Shown: positions 54,316 to 64,000 of the stretch, one piece after another | Layout of the letters: each line of letters starts with the position of its first letter | Position numbering within the stretch: position 1 is the first letter of the stretch | Assembly (NCBI GenBank): GCA_037974965.1 | Contig: JBBPFI010000004.1 | Span: 310,001-374,000, forward strand | Length of the DNA: 64,000 nt | Direction of reading: 5' to 3' | Source of the DNA: Dacryopinax spathularia | Lineage: Eukaryota > Basidiomycota > Dacrymycetes > Dacrymycetales > Dacrymycetaceae | Notes under the pieces: generated by a model | What the model was told of the DNA's origin: nothing | Database searches by the model: none | The model's input: only the letters and a program-made list of their open reading frames with translations | Translations under genes and position numbers: made by a program

Positions 54316-54622
54316 ACTTGCCCTCTAGATCCAGTCACCTCTCTCAGAAATTCTTAGAGTAGAGTGATGGTGAGCGTTGGGTGGGCCGGATTTGGGACGT
54401 CACAACCTACCGGAGAGCGACTTGGACTGAACGGCTCCGAAGCTGTGCGGAAGCAATTGGGTGAGGCTTCGGGGACGCCGGGCTTGCGTGAATGGAGGTG
54501 CATGAGTTGTCCCTTACCACACTAGTCATTCGGCTCTGGGCGATCGTTTCTTGCTTTTCCCATACATACACACAAAGACTTCGAGCGGCTCTGTCTGTTC
54601 TTGGAAGTGAGGAGGAGCGGAG
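54316..54622. other. Divergent promoter, NDUFB4-like / RBM5-like
   Basis: A 307-bp region between two start codons. No clear motif was identified. Confidence 0.45.
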
Positions 54623-57600
54623 ATGAGCTACCGGAACGACTACGGTGGCCGGGAGTGGGATCAGGGAAAAGACTGGGATGCCGAGGGCGGCGGCTCTCGC
54701 GGTACAAGGAGGGGGAGGGACGATGATTGGGGATATGAGGGTGACGACTGGAAGCGTCGGAAGATGAATGATGGGGTACGTCCTCTCCCCTTCACTCGCC
54801 TACTTGCTCGTGAGTCACTCATGCTGGTGCAGGGCTATGACGACTACTCCGCCTCGCCTTCTCATTCCGCCTCTGGAGGAGGAGGAGGAGGGTCGGGCCA
54901 AGGACCCCCAGACTGGAGCGGCTACGGGCCGTACGATACCGCTGGCCGAGGCGGCGGAGCGGGGTTTGGCCCTCCTGGTCCTGCTACTGCGAGTATGCCA
55001 GGGAACTATGGACGTGGCCGGGGAAGAGGACCGAGCGAGGCAAGCGAGCATATAATCTTTCTGGGACTGGATCCGGATTTTACGGAGGATGATGTGAGTC
55101 CTTCCTCCCTTTTTTGTGGTGAGAAATGGGGCTGAATGAGGAGGGGTAGTTGAAGAATTTCCTTACGGGACGAGGGCTGCAGGTTGTCAACACCACGATC
55201 ATCCGGGATCGGAATACCGGTATGTCCGCTCGTTGTTCCCCGGCGAAAGAATTAGCTAAAGTGGGGTTGTAGGTGCCTCCCGTTCCTTCGGCTTTGCCCA
55301 ATTCGCCTCCATCGGCGAAGCCTCCCGTTTCCTCACCCCTAACTACCCGTTCGTCCAGCTCCCTCCTCCCGCCTCGCACGCCTTCGGCGGAGTAGTAAAC
55401 GACACCCCCGGCCGACGCGTGAAGATCGATTTCTCGCAGTCTGCGCAGCCCAAGTTCCGCGATCAGGCTCCGCCGAACGATGGGAGCAGGGATATGGGCA
55501 GCGCTCAGACTGCTGTCTTACTGCTGAGGGGGTTGGACCCGTTGACGAGTGTGGATGAGATCGAAATCGCTCTGCGTGGAGTGGCGGGGGAGGGGAAACA
55601 GGGTGCGGAAGGTATGAAGCGGATTGCGCTCATAAGGGATCGGGCGACGAGGATGGGGTTTGGATTCGCTTTTGTCGAATTTAAGGATGTTGCCGTGAGT
55701 GCTTTCGCTTTCGAAACGAGAAAAAGAGTGCGCAACGTGCTGATCTGGTGTCAGTCCGCTGCAGCTGTGCTGGGATACACCATGATGCCCCAACTCCACC
55801 CGAACGGGTTCAGGATCAGCGACAAGCCCATCGCCGTCTCCTTCGCCCACCCCATGTCCTTCCAACTCCTGCCGCCCGGTGTACCAAAAGACGAATACTG
55901 CATCACCTCCTCGATCCACATGGGCGGCCAAGAAGGCTGGTGGACAAAGTACTGGGACGAGAACGCCGGGATTGGGGAGAAGAAGTTTGAGGTTAAGGAG
56001 GATCCGAAGGAGGTGGAGAAGCAGGCTGCGGAGAGGGAGAGGGAGAAGAAGAGGAAGGCGAAGGCGAGGGAGGCTGCTGGTGAGTCTTTTGCTCATTTTT
56101 GGGCGAGAGGGGCACGTTGACATCGGGGGTTGTTGTTGCAGAGGAGGCGGTTCTGCCCGCACCGACCAAGCTTGCGCTTGGGGAGCATGGGCCGCTGAAG
56201 ATTGGGATCAAGAAGCCCACTGCGGGAATAGCGCTCGTACCGAAAGGAGATGGTAAAGGTATGCGCCTTCCTGCGGGTTATTTCAGGGTGCTGATGGTGT
56301 TCGCAGCCGTTGCAGCAGTAAAGGTACCTGTACTCGGGTTCGGAGGCGAAGAGGGCCCCGCACAGTTCCAGGATGCGGAAGAAGAGGAGGACACGTCGGC
56401 CTTCGTCAAGGGTTTGTTCCCCGCCATCGGGCGACATGTACCCATCGTTCTAGACGTGTACTGATGCGTCTTCCGGCGGGAACCAGTCAACAAAGGCACA
56501 AAGTTTGCTCCTATGGCCGGTAGCAAGAAGGTCCGTAATCCCCCTCCTGCTGCCAAATCCGCCCTGCTGATGATGGGTGATTTGCGGTTGGCAGACTCTG
56601 GGCAATATCAGCAAGTGGAATGCGAAGCAGGAAGAACTTGCCGTTCCTGCACCTGCAGCACCCACGCTAGCGATGGTGATCTATTCCTCCACGCTCTGTT
56701 GCCACAGGCGCATCTTCCAAACCCCGTTCTCACGGTCGTCCTTGCATCGTCTAGGCTCCCATCAAGCGCGCCGCCGCCGCTGCGCCTGCCGCACCCAAGG
56801 CCGCCGCGTCCACCTCTACTCCGACCCGCAACTCGCCCGCCGCAACCGCTGTCGAGCCGGACAAATTTGAATATGGCGACCCGGTCGCATTCGCATGCTT
56901 CCTCTGCTCGCGCAAGTTCACGAGCACGGACCAGCTGCGAAGACATGACCAGGAATCGGATCTACACAAGGCTCGCGACCTAGTCCCACACCTGGCTCCC
57001 GTGACACGCTTGCTGACGTCTGCTTCTATTCGCTTCTTACACATTCTACTGCCTCCGCCTTTGCCATCGATACCGCAAATTGGATGAATACAGACCAACC
57101 TGAAGGACGAGAAGCTCAAAGAAGTCGCTAAGAAGAAAGCAGCTGCCGCACGAGCGAAACATCAAGCCGAGGAAGGAGAAGACACGCCAAAGTACAGGGA
57201 TCGAGCGGCCGAACGACGCGAGATCTACGGTCAGCCCGACATCCCTCCACCTGAGAGCTCGACCAGTGCGGCGAAGGAGAGGAAGGCTTCTACTCCTCCG
57301 CCTGCGCCGGCCGTCGCTCCTGCGAAGGACGAGAACAATATTGGTAACAAGCTGCTGAAGAAGATGGGATGGTCTGAAGGGACTGGATTGGGTGCGGAAG
57401 GCGAGGGGAGGGTCGATCCCATGTATGCCTTCCATCCTCTCCACCGTCTAAAGAGGCTGATCTGTTTCGTAGCGAAACGGCACTCTATACTGCGGGTGTT
57501 GGCCTCGGCGCCGCCAAAGCTCAGCCGGTTGGCAAGTATGAACCTGGTATCAGGGGATATGTCGCAAAAGCGAAGGATTCTGTAAGTTCAGGACTAGCCC

Positions 57601-57656
57601 CCGTGAGGTATTGATCGCTAACTGCGGCACAGGCAAGAGAACGCTACAACCAGTAA
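54623..57656 (+). CDS. RBM5/RBM10-like RNA-binding splicing factor
   Basis: A nuclear pre-mRNA splicing regulator of the RBM5/6/10 family. The RG/Asp-rich head (MSYRNDYGGREWDQGKDWD) precedes RRM1 (HIIFLGLDPDFTEDD, SRSFGFAQFASIGEASRFL) and RRM2 (AVLLLRGLDPLTSVDEIEIA, GFGFAFVEFKD). Then come the family segment HMGGQEGWWTKYWDE, a charged helix (EKQAAEREREKKRKAKAREA) and LGNISKWNAKQEEL. A C2H2 finger follows (FACFLCSRKFTSTDQLRRHD through the second His). Near the C-terminus is a G-patch (NIGNKLLKKMGWSEGTGLG), and the protein ends AGVGLGAAKAQPVGKYEPG and ARERYNQ. No RanBP2-type zinc finger or OCRE repeat is visible between the RRMs and the finger, unlike animal RBM5. About eleven short introns. 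The stop at 57654-57656 is 99 bp from the facing SDR stop. Confidence 0.9.
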
Positions 57657-57755
57657 TTGCCAGCAACATGGTCTCTATTTCTTGCTGTGACGCCTCTATT
57701 CTTGCATATGCGTATTCCCGTGGCTAGCTGTACAATGCAAAGTCTATATTCTACA

Positions 57756-58689
57756 TCACTCGAGTCCCTCCGTCCAGGGCACTTCTACCTCGTCCCTCCA
57801 GAACTTGCCGGTCTTGTTGCTGATATCGCCAATAGCGAGCAGAACGGGCGTTCTTGCACCTGCTTCAGGCGTCTTGGTGCCTTGCGGTGCCATATCCGTC
57901 TTGACCCTACATTCCCTTCAGCATCCTAGTTGTAACCAAAAGCAGAGCGCACGTACCATCCCGGGCAACAAGCATTCACAAGAATCTTCGGGTTCTCCCT
58001 CGCCAACACCATACTCAACCCCGTCATCCCCATCTTACTAACCCGATACGCATTCTCCGGCCACCCCTCCTCCTTCCACCTCCCCAACTCGACATCACTC
58101 TCAAACTTCCTCATAAGCCCATCAAGCTTCCCGATCGTCAGTTCCGGATCCAAGAACTTCTCTCTCAACTCAGGCGAGGGGAGGTTCCTGAGTGCCCCTC
58201 CGGTCGAGGAGACGTTGACGATTCGTCCGCCTGGCCGTATCAGGGGGAGGAGAGCGAGCGTGACGGCTTTGGTGCCGTCGTAGTTACACCCCACGACTTC
58301 CCTCGCCAGCTCAGCGGAGAACTCCCGGGAAGGGAGGATCCCAGCGTTGTTAATCAACACGTCGATCGTGCCCACTTCATGCTTCAGGTCGGTCACAAGT
58401 CCGGAGATGGACGAGGCGCTCGTGATGTCTAGCTGATGAAAGCGGAGGTCGCTACCCTCCTTAGGTGGGGTAGAGGCCCGGAGCTCGGAGATGGCCTTTT
58501 CCCCCAGTTGGGGAGAACGGGCGGTGAGGTAGAGGGTTATGGGCTTGTTGGAGGATAGGAGGGATTGGGCGATGGCGTAGCCTATGCCTTTGTTCTGCGA
58601 GCCGCGTTAGAAGCTGGTCGGACGAGCGGAGATGCCAGGGTAGGTGGGCGTACCCCGCCGGTTAGGACGATCACGAGTGGGTCGGACAT
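57756..58689 (-). CDS. Carbonyl-reductase-like short-chain dehydrogenase
   Basis: A cytosolic NADPH-dependent SDR of the carbonyl reductase type. The start ATG at 58687-58689 gives MSDPLVIVLTGG. An intron (donor GTACGC, acceptor CTCGCAG) splits the cofactor motif T-G-G-N-K-G-I-G, continuing NKGIGYAIAQSLLSSNKP. Downstream motifs are FHQLDITSASSISGL, IDVLINNAGILPSREF, RIVNVSSTGGALRNLPSPEL (catalytic Ser) and YRVSKMGMTGLSMVL (Tyr-x-x-x-Lys). The second intron follows NACCPGW. The last exon reads VKTDMAPQGTKTPEAGARTP and VLLAIGDISNKTGKFWRDE and ends PWTEGLE. All catalytic residues are present. The CPGWVKTDM segment is the usual carbonyl reductase signature. Confidence 0.93.
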
Positions 58690-60086
58690 GGGTTGTAGCG
58701 TGGACGGGTGGTGATATCTGCCTTAGCTAGTCCGTGAATCAAGAGTTAATAGACTTGAGCGACAACGGATAGTAATTGAAGTCGAGTCCATCCCTGCCGC
58801 CAAACCAGCGGACGACCCATATTGAATGTCGTACCCGATGTGGAGGTGACGTTGCACCATCGCACATGGGCCCACGCAACAAAGGGGAAACAACGCCCTT
58901 TCATCCCCTCCCCCCGCTTCTGTTAATCCGAGCCGACTCCGCATGTCTGGCTTCGGCGAACCCCCGTTCTTTAAAGCGTGCTTCTCTGCTTCCGGCTGAC
59001 TCGTTTCTCCCAGGCCTGGTCTCCCTGCCCTGCTGCTTTGCCCTTAGAATCATTATTGAGTCCACCGTGGCGTATTTGGGCTGCTTCTTTACGTGCACCG
59101 CACCCAGGATCTCACCACGGAGAAATCTGGCCCTTACGGAATTTGGCGGCTTCTCCCGCTGACGCACCGCACGCACGCACGCAATATGGCATTCGAGTCC
59201 GGACTGGTATCTTTCCTCCCACACCAGCCTGAGGCTGTAGCAGTCCGATCACCAGCTTCCGACACAACTCCGCTGTATTTCTCTGTCCACCGTATCCCTG
59301 AGATGAATGACGATGGAACTACGGCATATACCTGCTTCTGATCTTCTGAGCTTCGAAGATCATGATTCCGCTAGGCTGGCCGCCGACGCTCTCCCTCTCC
59401 GCCAGATCGTGTCGTGCGCCCTCGCCGGTCTATTCGCGCTCGTCCGAGGCCTCAGCTGAGCTAATCGTTCCCCGTTCGCCGGGGAGAGCATAGCTTGTAC
59501 CTATCTCGAGGCACCAGGTCCATCAGAATGCAGATCCCGAAAGGAAGCTCCGCCGAGCCTTACCCATACCGTCCCCTGCTTCTTCGGCACGCGCCTCGCG
59601 GAAATCTTCGCACCTTGCTGCTGCTCTCCCAGCGCTCTGCCCGACAACAATCATTCGGCGCCCGACCTTACGGATTTTAGCGATCACTCCCCCTCCGAGC
59701 ACTGATCATTCAACCCCCCCAGCAGCACGCGGACAACAGCGCTTCTTTTCTTTCTCAATATGAAGCGCGGCGGACAAAGGGACCTCGCGGCGGCGGCGGT
59801 GCAGAACCTCGCGCTCTTGCTCTTGCGGGAAGGCACAAGCTTAATTCCGCTCTGCGCCGCCTTGCCCTAAAGAAACTCTCAGGTTTTTGTTCGCCTTGCC
59901 CGCTCGTCTGGGATCTTGTTTGCCCTCCCCACTCTGCTCGCGCAGCCCTGTGCGCTCCAGATCCTGGAGCATATATAGGACCAAGACCAGGTTAGGCTCG
60001 AGTCACTCTTTCCTATCCTGGCAACGCCCCTCTTCTCCCAAGGCCAGCTGACTCACAGCCTCAACTCATCCTAGCAAGGTTTCGTC
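58690..60086. other. Intergenic, nothing recognised
   Basis: About 1.4 kb of upstream sequence for both the SDR and the zinc-finger gene. CT-rich blocks near 59700-60060 may be the leader of the latter. No exon with domain content was seen. Confidence 0.45.
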
Positions 60087-61556
60087 ATGCCGCGCAAACC
60101 GCATGCGCATATAAGCGCTCTATCCCCGCCCGAGGCGCGGGACGCGCACTCTTTCCCCCTTCCGCATCGCCTTCCACCTGTTCCGGCGAGGAGGTCGCTT
60201 AAGCCAAGATATTCGGCTTGGCCTGTCACACCGCAGACGGAGTCGATGGACGCTCACTGGGCAGCATGGAACGCTCCTTATCTCCAGCAACTTCACTCGA
60301 CCGGCTGGTGTTGGGATAGCAAGGGGTGCTACTTCGCTTCACCTCCGTCAACCTTGCCGGCGAAGAAAGAAGACGAAGAACGGACGATAGAGTGGAAAGA
60401 TATGGGCATCGATCCTCGACTGATATATCGCTCGCCGTCGCCTGACTCGACTGGGGCTGACTCGACTGACGCATCGTCGCCCATTACGGACGCGTCGAGC
60501 TTGCTGGATTCGCCCGGTGGGACATCGGCGTCTTCGTTGCCGCCTTGGTTCTCCGATGTGGGGAGTGAGGACGAGGGCGACGAGTTCGAGCCGACGGAGC
60601 AGGAGATGGAGATGGATCCGAAGCTGGACGGCCGTTCTGCCGCCGTCGAAAACTTGGGCCCGCGCCGGACGGGTGGGAAACGCAAGCGACTTGAGGGTGT
60701 GCCGATGCGCCAAATATCTCTCCAGGCTGAGTATAGTCAGGAGGGAGGCGATGAGGCTGAGCAAGACTGGGAAGAGGAAGAATCCATCCAGGAGAAACGG
60801 ACAAAACGTCGACGCGTCCATAAGCCGGCTGCCCAAGTCCGTCGGATACACCATCGTCCTCCCACTTCCCGCGACAGCAAGCACCGTACCACCCGGCCAG
60901 GGGCACGTCGTCTCACTTCTCGCCCTGCTATAGCCCGCAAGACTGTCGAGCCGAAAACGACCCACCAGCAAACCGAGATCGTCTATTCCTGCCCGTACCA
61001 CCTCTCCTCCTTCCCCAACCTGACCTGCGGCGCCTGCTTCAGCAGCGAGACCGACGTCAGGCGACACTGTGCCGCCCACCTAGCCAAAGAGTTCTACCAG
61101 TACCAAGATTCCCTCGCCGGCCCAAATCCAGCAAACGCATCGGAATACATGTTTGGCGGATTGGAGCCGGCGTTCTTGTATTGTCCGCATAGCTGGTGCG
61201 AGCGACCGTTTGTGAGGAAGGACGCGCTGGCGAGACATATGGCCGGGTCGTGCCAGCGCATAACGGACCGCTCTCCTGAGGGAAAACGAGAACGACTGGA
61301 GCAAGCGCGCGCTCTCACGCTGAGGGCGAAAGAGCACTGGGTCGAGACGCCCGTCCGGATGCCGCATCGCGTAGAAGCTGTGACGGCGAAGGTCGAGGGA
61401 CAGCAGAAGAGGGTCATTACGCGCATCGTTAGGGTGATTAGCGCGTATGAGGGCACGTTCGATCTGAAGAAGGTGAAGGATGGGGAGGAGATGGAGGTTT
61501 GGTGGGCTAGGGAAGGGGCGAGGGGGAGGTATGAAGTTTTCGGGGGGAGGGGATGA
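60087..61556 (+). CDS. C2H2-type zinc finger protein, putative transcription factor
   Basis: An intronless frame of 489 residues. The head is Pro/Ser-rich (FPLPHRLPPVPARRS). A Ser/Asp-rich acidic centre (SPSPDSTGADSTDASSPIT, GSEDEGDEFEPTEQEME) could act as an activation region. A basic nuclear-localisation-type stretch (KRTKRRRVHKPAAQVRR) follows. Near the C-terminus are two finger-like units: LTCGACFSSETDVRRHCAAH (C-x2-C-x9-H-x3-H by my reading, slightly off the usual spacing) and YCPHSWCERPFVRKDALARH (C-x4-C...H with a further Cys ending GSC). They suggest one irregular and one C2HC-like finger. The C-terminus is Lys/Arg and Glu-rich. DNA target unknown. Confidence 0.7.
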   Translation: MPRKPHAHISALSPPEARDAHSFPLPHRLPPVPARRSLKPRYSAWPVTPQTESMDAHWAAWNAPYLQQLHSTGWCWDSKGCYFASPPSTLPAKKEDEERTIEWKDMGIDPRLIYRSPSPDSTGADSTDASSPITDASSLLDSPGGTSASSLPPWFSDVGSEDEGDEFEPTEQEMEMDPKLDGRSAAVENLGPRRTGGKRKRLEGVPMRQISLQAEYSQEGGDEAEQDWEEEESIQEKRTKRRRVHKPAAQVRRIHHRPPTSRDSKHRTTRPGARRLTSRPAIARKTVEPKTTHQQTEIVYSCPYHLSSFPNLTCGACFSSETDVRRHCAAHLAKEFYQYQDSLAGPNPANASEYMFGGLEPAFLYCPHSWCERPFVRKDALARHMAGSCQRITDRSPEGKRERLEQARALTLRAKEHWVETPVRMPHRVEAVTAKVEGQQKRVITRIVRVISAYEGTFDLKKVKDGEEMEVWWAREGARGRYEVFGGRG

Positions 61557-61950
61557 ACATTCTCGGATTTCGTTCAACTTCGGGCTGCAAATTACACAGA
61601 CCAATGCAGAACTTACTGTACATACTAACCAAAGTAGAAGGAATCAAAGACGTAAATAGCAAAATCACGATTCCATCCTAAAAGACACCCGCAAAAGATG
61701 ACAATGACGCGCATAGCAACGCGCTCCCTCGACGCGTTTCATCATCGCGTCCCCTCCCCTCCCTGATGTTACCCCACAATTGAACGACACAAGTTGGAGC
61801 ATCTCACATTCCGCTGTGAGACGCTCACTCTGCCTCTTCCACCTTGCTTACGGTTTACGACTCTCCACGATATCACGTTTCTTACGAACTTGGATTGACT
61901 GCTTATACCTCATTTCTTGTCTTATCTGGACCCGGTCACGTCGCGTTGTT
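61557..61950. other. Intergenic, upstream of the bestrophin-like gene
   Basis: No separate gene was seen. It holds the 3' end of the zinc-finger gene and the promoter of the channel gene. Confidence 0.45.
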
Positions 61951-63788
61951 ATGGGGCACAAGAGGCATTCGAGCCTTCTTCCTGCAGAGGCTATCACGAG
62001 AATCATCAGCGTACGCACCCTCGACCCCTCCATGTGTCTTCGGAACTAACATCAAGCAGATGCCGCTCGAAGAACACCGAAAGGTCCTACGCAAAGTACG
62101 TCTCCCTCTCCTCTTCATGCGCACGAGACGCTGATGCAGCATGTAGTACTCCTGGCTCCCCGACGTCTTCCGTATCGACGGCAGCGTGATCCCCCATGTC
62201 CTGGGCCCTGTCCTCACTGTGACGGTCTTCGCTGCCGTTGTCGCTGCTGTGGATCATCATACGAATGTGGACATTAGGCTGAGCAATTATGTCGTCCCGC
62301 TGCTGAGCGTTGTTGTGGGTTTGATCTTGGTGTTCCGGTGAGCAGGATCGTTCCCTAGTTCGGTATCGCTTATAGCTGATGCATGGTTTAGGAACGGGTA
62401 AGCTCATCCATCAAGGAAAGGTTGACGGTTGCTAAGAGACGTTAGCACGTCTTACGATCGATACTATGAGGGAAGGAAAGACTTCGCGACCTTGACCGCC
62501 CAAACTCGCAATCTGGCCAGGTAAGCTACCATGGAACCCCCCACATCTCATTCGTTCATCTCACCTCTGTAAGGTCAATATGGATCAACGTCGCCCCTCC
62601 GCCCCCTACAGCAGAAAGTCATTCCAAACCCTCGCCCAAACTCCAAGAAAAGATCACCAAGCTCAAGATCCGCGCTCTCCGACTCCTCATCGCCTTTCCC
62701 CGCTCTGTAGTCCATCATCTGCGACAAGAAAACGGCACAGAAGCAATGGAAGAGACGCGTATCCTCACCCACCAGCTACAGGACCGGGCGAAGGTGGACG
62801 CATACAGGAGACGGAGTCGGCGAGGGACGGGCGCGAGCGGGTATGGGACGGTTGGGGATGTTACTAGCCCTGTGAGGGGGAAGGAGACGCCCAGCAGGAG
62901 CAGTAGTTCGGAGTCGACGAACTCGGCGGCACGGAAGACAATAAATCAGGAGACGCCGTTGTTGGTTGATGTGGAGAGGCGGGAGGAAGTGGAGATACAT
63001 ATTGATGATCATCCGTGGGTCCCCAATATGCCGTTGACGTGAGCTGCATCATTGTTTGCCGCTTGTGTTATGCTCATGCTTTCGCTAGCATCGCTCATGA
63101 GCTCAGCCGCATGATATGGAAGTTCAAGCGTGCTGGTATGCTGGATACGGTTGGTCCGGCCGGAACGAACGCGATGATGGGCTCGTAAGTCTCCGAACCA
63201 TGGAAGAAGGGAAGGTAGCTGATGCCATGTCTACAGTGTTCAGACCATGGTAGATATGCTCACTGCCATGGAGCGGGTCAGCAATACGCCCATTCCTGCA
63301 TCTTGTGAGTGTTTACCCATAACTATCCATACTTTCTACGGTGCTCATTGCAATCCATGTAGACGGAATCCACCTGAAACAATGCGTCACGCTGTACCTC
63401 TTCGCGCTACCTTTCACGCTAGTGAAGGATATGGGGTGAGTCAACTTCCTTACCGTTCCACCTCGGAAAACTCAGACGTTATCTGTTATCCTAGCTACAA
63501 CATGATCCCCATCGTCACGGTCGTAGCATTCACGCTTATGGGTATCGAAGGCATTGCGAACCAGATCGAGATGCCCTTCGGGAAGGACATGGACGATCTT
63601 CCCCTTGGTGAGCGCTTCCTGCACCCAAATTGGCCTGCTCGAACTCACCACGTGGTCCAGAAAAATATTGCGATGAAATGCAGCGGGACATCGAGTATGT
63701 CATGGATTATCTGCCCCAGGGCGATGAGGAGGATGGATTTATGCGGGATATGCCGCAGGAGGATGAGGATGATGCGTTGACGTTTTGA
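61951..63788 (+). CDS. Bestrophin-like anion channel (UPF0187/RFP-TM family)
   Basis: A membrane protein of the bestrophin-related family, probably a chloride or anion channel. The first exon is tentative (ATG 61951, MGHKRHSSLLPAEAITRIIS); its intron has a good CTAAC branch. A Met at 62060 (MPLEEHRKVLRK) is the alternative start. Then comes YSWLPDVFRIDGSVIPHVL, a first helix (VLTVTVFAAVVAAV) and a second (VVPLLSVVVGLILVF). The family hallmark FRNGTSYDRYYEGRKDF is assembled through a 6-nt microexon at 62392-62397. The long Ser-rich cytosolic loop is followed by IWKFKRAGMLDTVGP, YGIHLKQCVTLYLFALPFTL, then VTVVAFTLMGIEGIANQIEM and PFGKDMDDLPL, all classic fungal bestrophin segments. The acidic C-terminus (PQEDEDDALTF) ends at TGA 63786-63788. 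About nine introns. Confidence 0.9.
62392..62397 (+). other. 6-nt microexon of the bestrophin-like gene
   Basis: GAACGG lies between acceptor GGTTTAG and donor GTAAGC. It supplies the Asn and part of the flanking Arg and Gly codons in FRNGTSYDR, keeping the three-residue spacing conserved in the family. Confidence 0.7.
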
Positions 63789-64000
63789 GGAATTGTCGGA
63801 GGGACGAAGGATCATGTATCATTCGAACACTTATGCCCGCAAGTTACTTGAGATACCTACTTCAGATACCACACTTTCGTAGTCTTCTTGATCATTTGCT
63901 TTCCTCGGAGGCGTTCTGAGATGTCATGCGAGAGCAAAAAGGCAACAAAGCAAAGATATTGCAAAAGGATATTATTGTGCGTTGTACAGAACCTCTAAGC
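63789..64000. other. Right-edge non-coding sequence
   Basis: The 3' flank of the bestrophin-like gene to the window edge. No further exon was seen. Confidence 0.5.

Noticed and set aside
1-64000. Retrotransposon, DNA transposon or viral-relic proteins
   Set aside because: No reverse transcriptase, integrase, capsid or transposase motif was recognised in any frame. Only the weak CVCxKC locus at 37.5 kb raises the possibility of a decayed DNA transposon.

Overview
The window is nuclear DNA of a basidiomycete fungus, most likely Agaricomycotina. Genes are dense and cut by many 45-65 nt introns with GTRNGY donors and CTNAC/CTGAC branch sites. A fungal eEF3 gene, a GH131 glucanase and protein families common in mushroom-forming fungi point the same way. 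Species cannot be read from the sequence. No rRNA, tRNA, CRISPR array or intact transposable element was recognised, and no LTR element or other viral relic was seen.

Layout. 0.3-7.9 kb: a small type-I membrane protein (-), a T-cell immunomodulatory protein/ITFG1-like FG-GAP membrane protein (-) and V-ATPase subunit a (+). 9.4-14.4 kb: translation elongation factor eEF3 (+, one uninterrupted coding exon behind a 5' UTR intron) and a coiled-coil protein (-). 15.1-18.1 kb: a tandem pair of paralogues with an Arg/Ser-Thr-Ser/Glu layout like ADP-ribosyltransferase folds. 18.8-21.7 kb: two low-complexity proteins of unknown function. 21.7-25.3 kb: the largest gene-poor stretch. 25.3-32.8 kb: an FMN-binding split-barrel protein (+), an F-box protein (-), histone acetyltransferase HAT1 (+), a 15-bp minisatellite and splicing factor SF3a1/Prp21 (-). 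33.4-36.9 kb: an ADP1-like ABCG transporter with a Cys-rich extracellular domain. 37-39 kb: poorly conserved hypothetical exons. 39.4-42.6 kb: a membrane-anchored UBE2J-type E2 and a short-chain dehydrogenase. 43.0-43.4 kb: two further minisatellites. 43.4-51.9 kb: APC5 (-), an SRR1-domain protein (+), a secreted GH131 enzyme (-), a GPI-type PEBP-like protein (+) and an Fyv7-like rRNA-processing protein (-). 52.4-63.8 kb: COQ7 (+), a complex I B15/NDUFB4-like protein (-), an RBM5/10-like splicing factor (+), a carbonyl-reductase-like SDR (-), a C2H2-type zinc finger protein (+) and a bestrophin-like anion channel (+).

Most genes are housekeeping: vacuolar acidification, translation, splicing, histone acetylation, ubiquitin and APC/C, and respiration. 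They are mostly arranged as close convergent or divergent pairs, not as a pathway cluster. The most unusual observations are the tandem ART-fold-like pair, a 6-nt microexon in the bestrophin gene, an 11-nt microexon in the NDUFB4-like gene, a probable GC-AG intron in the FMN-binding gene, an altered acetyl-CoA loop in HAT1 and three degenerate minisatellites. Exon joins were made by eye from splice signals, frame and family conservation. Where a join is uncertain the entry says so.
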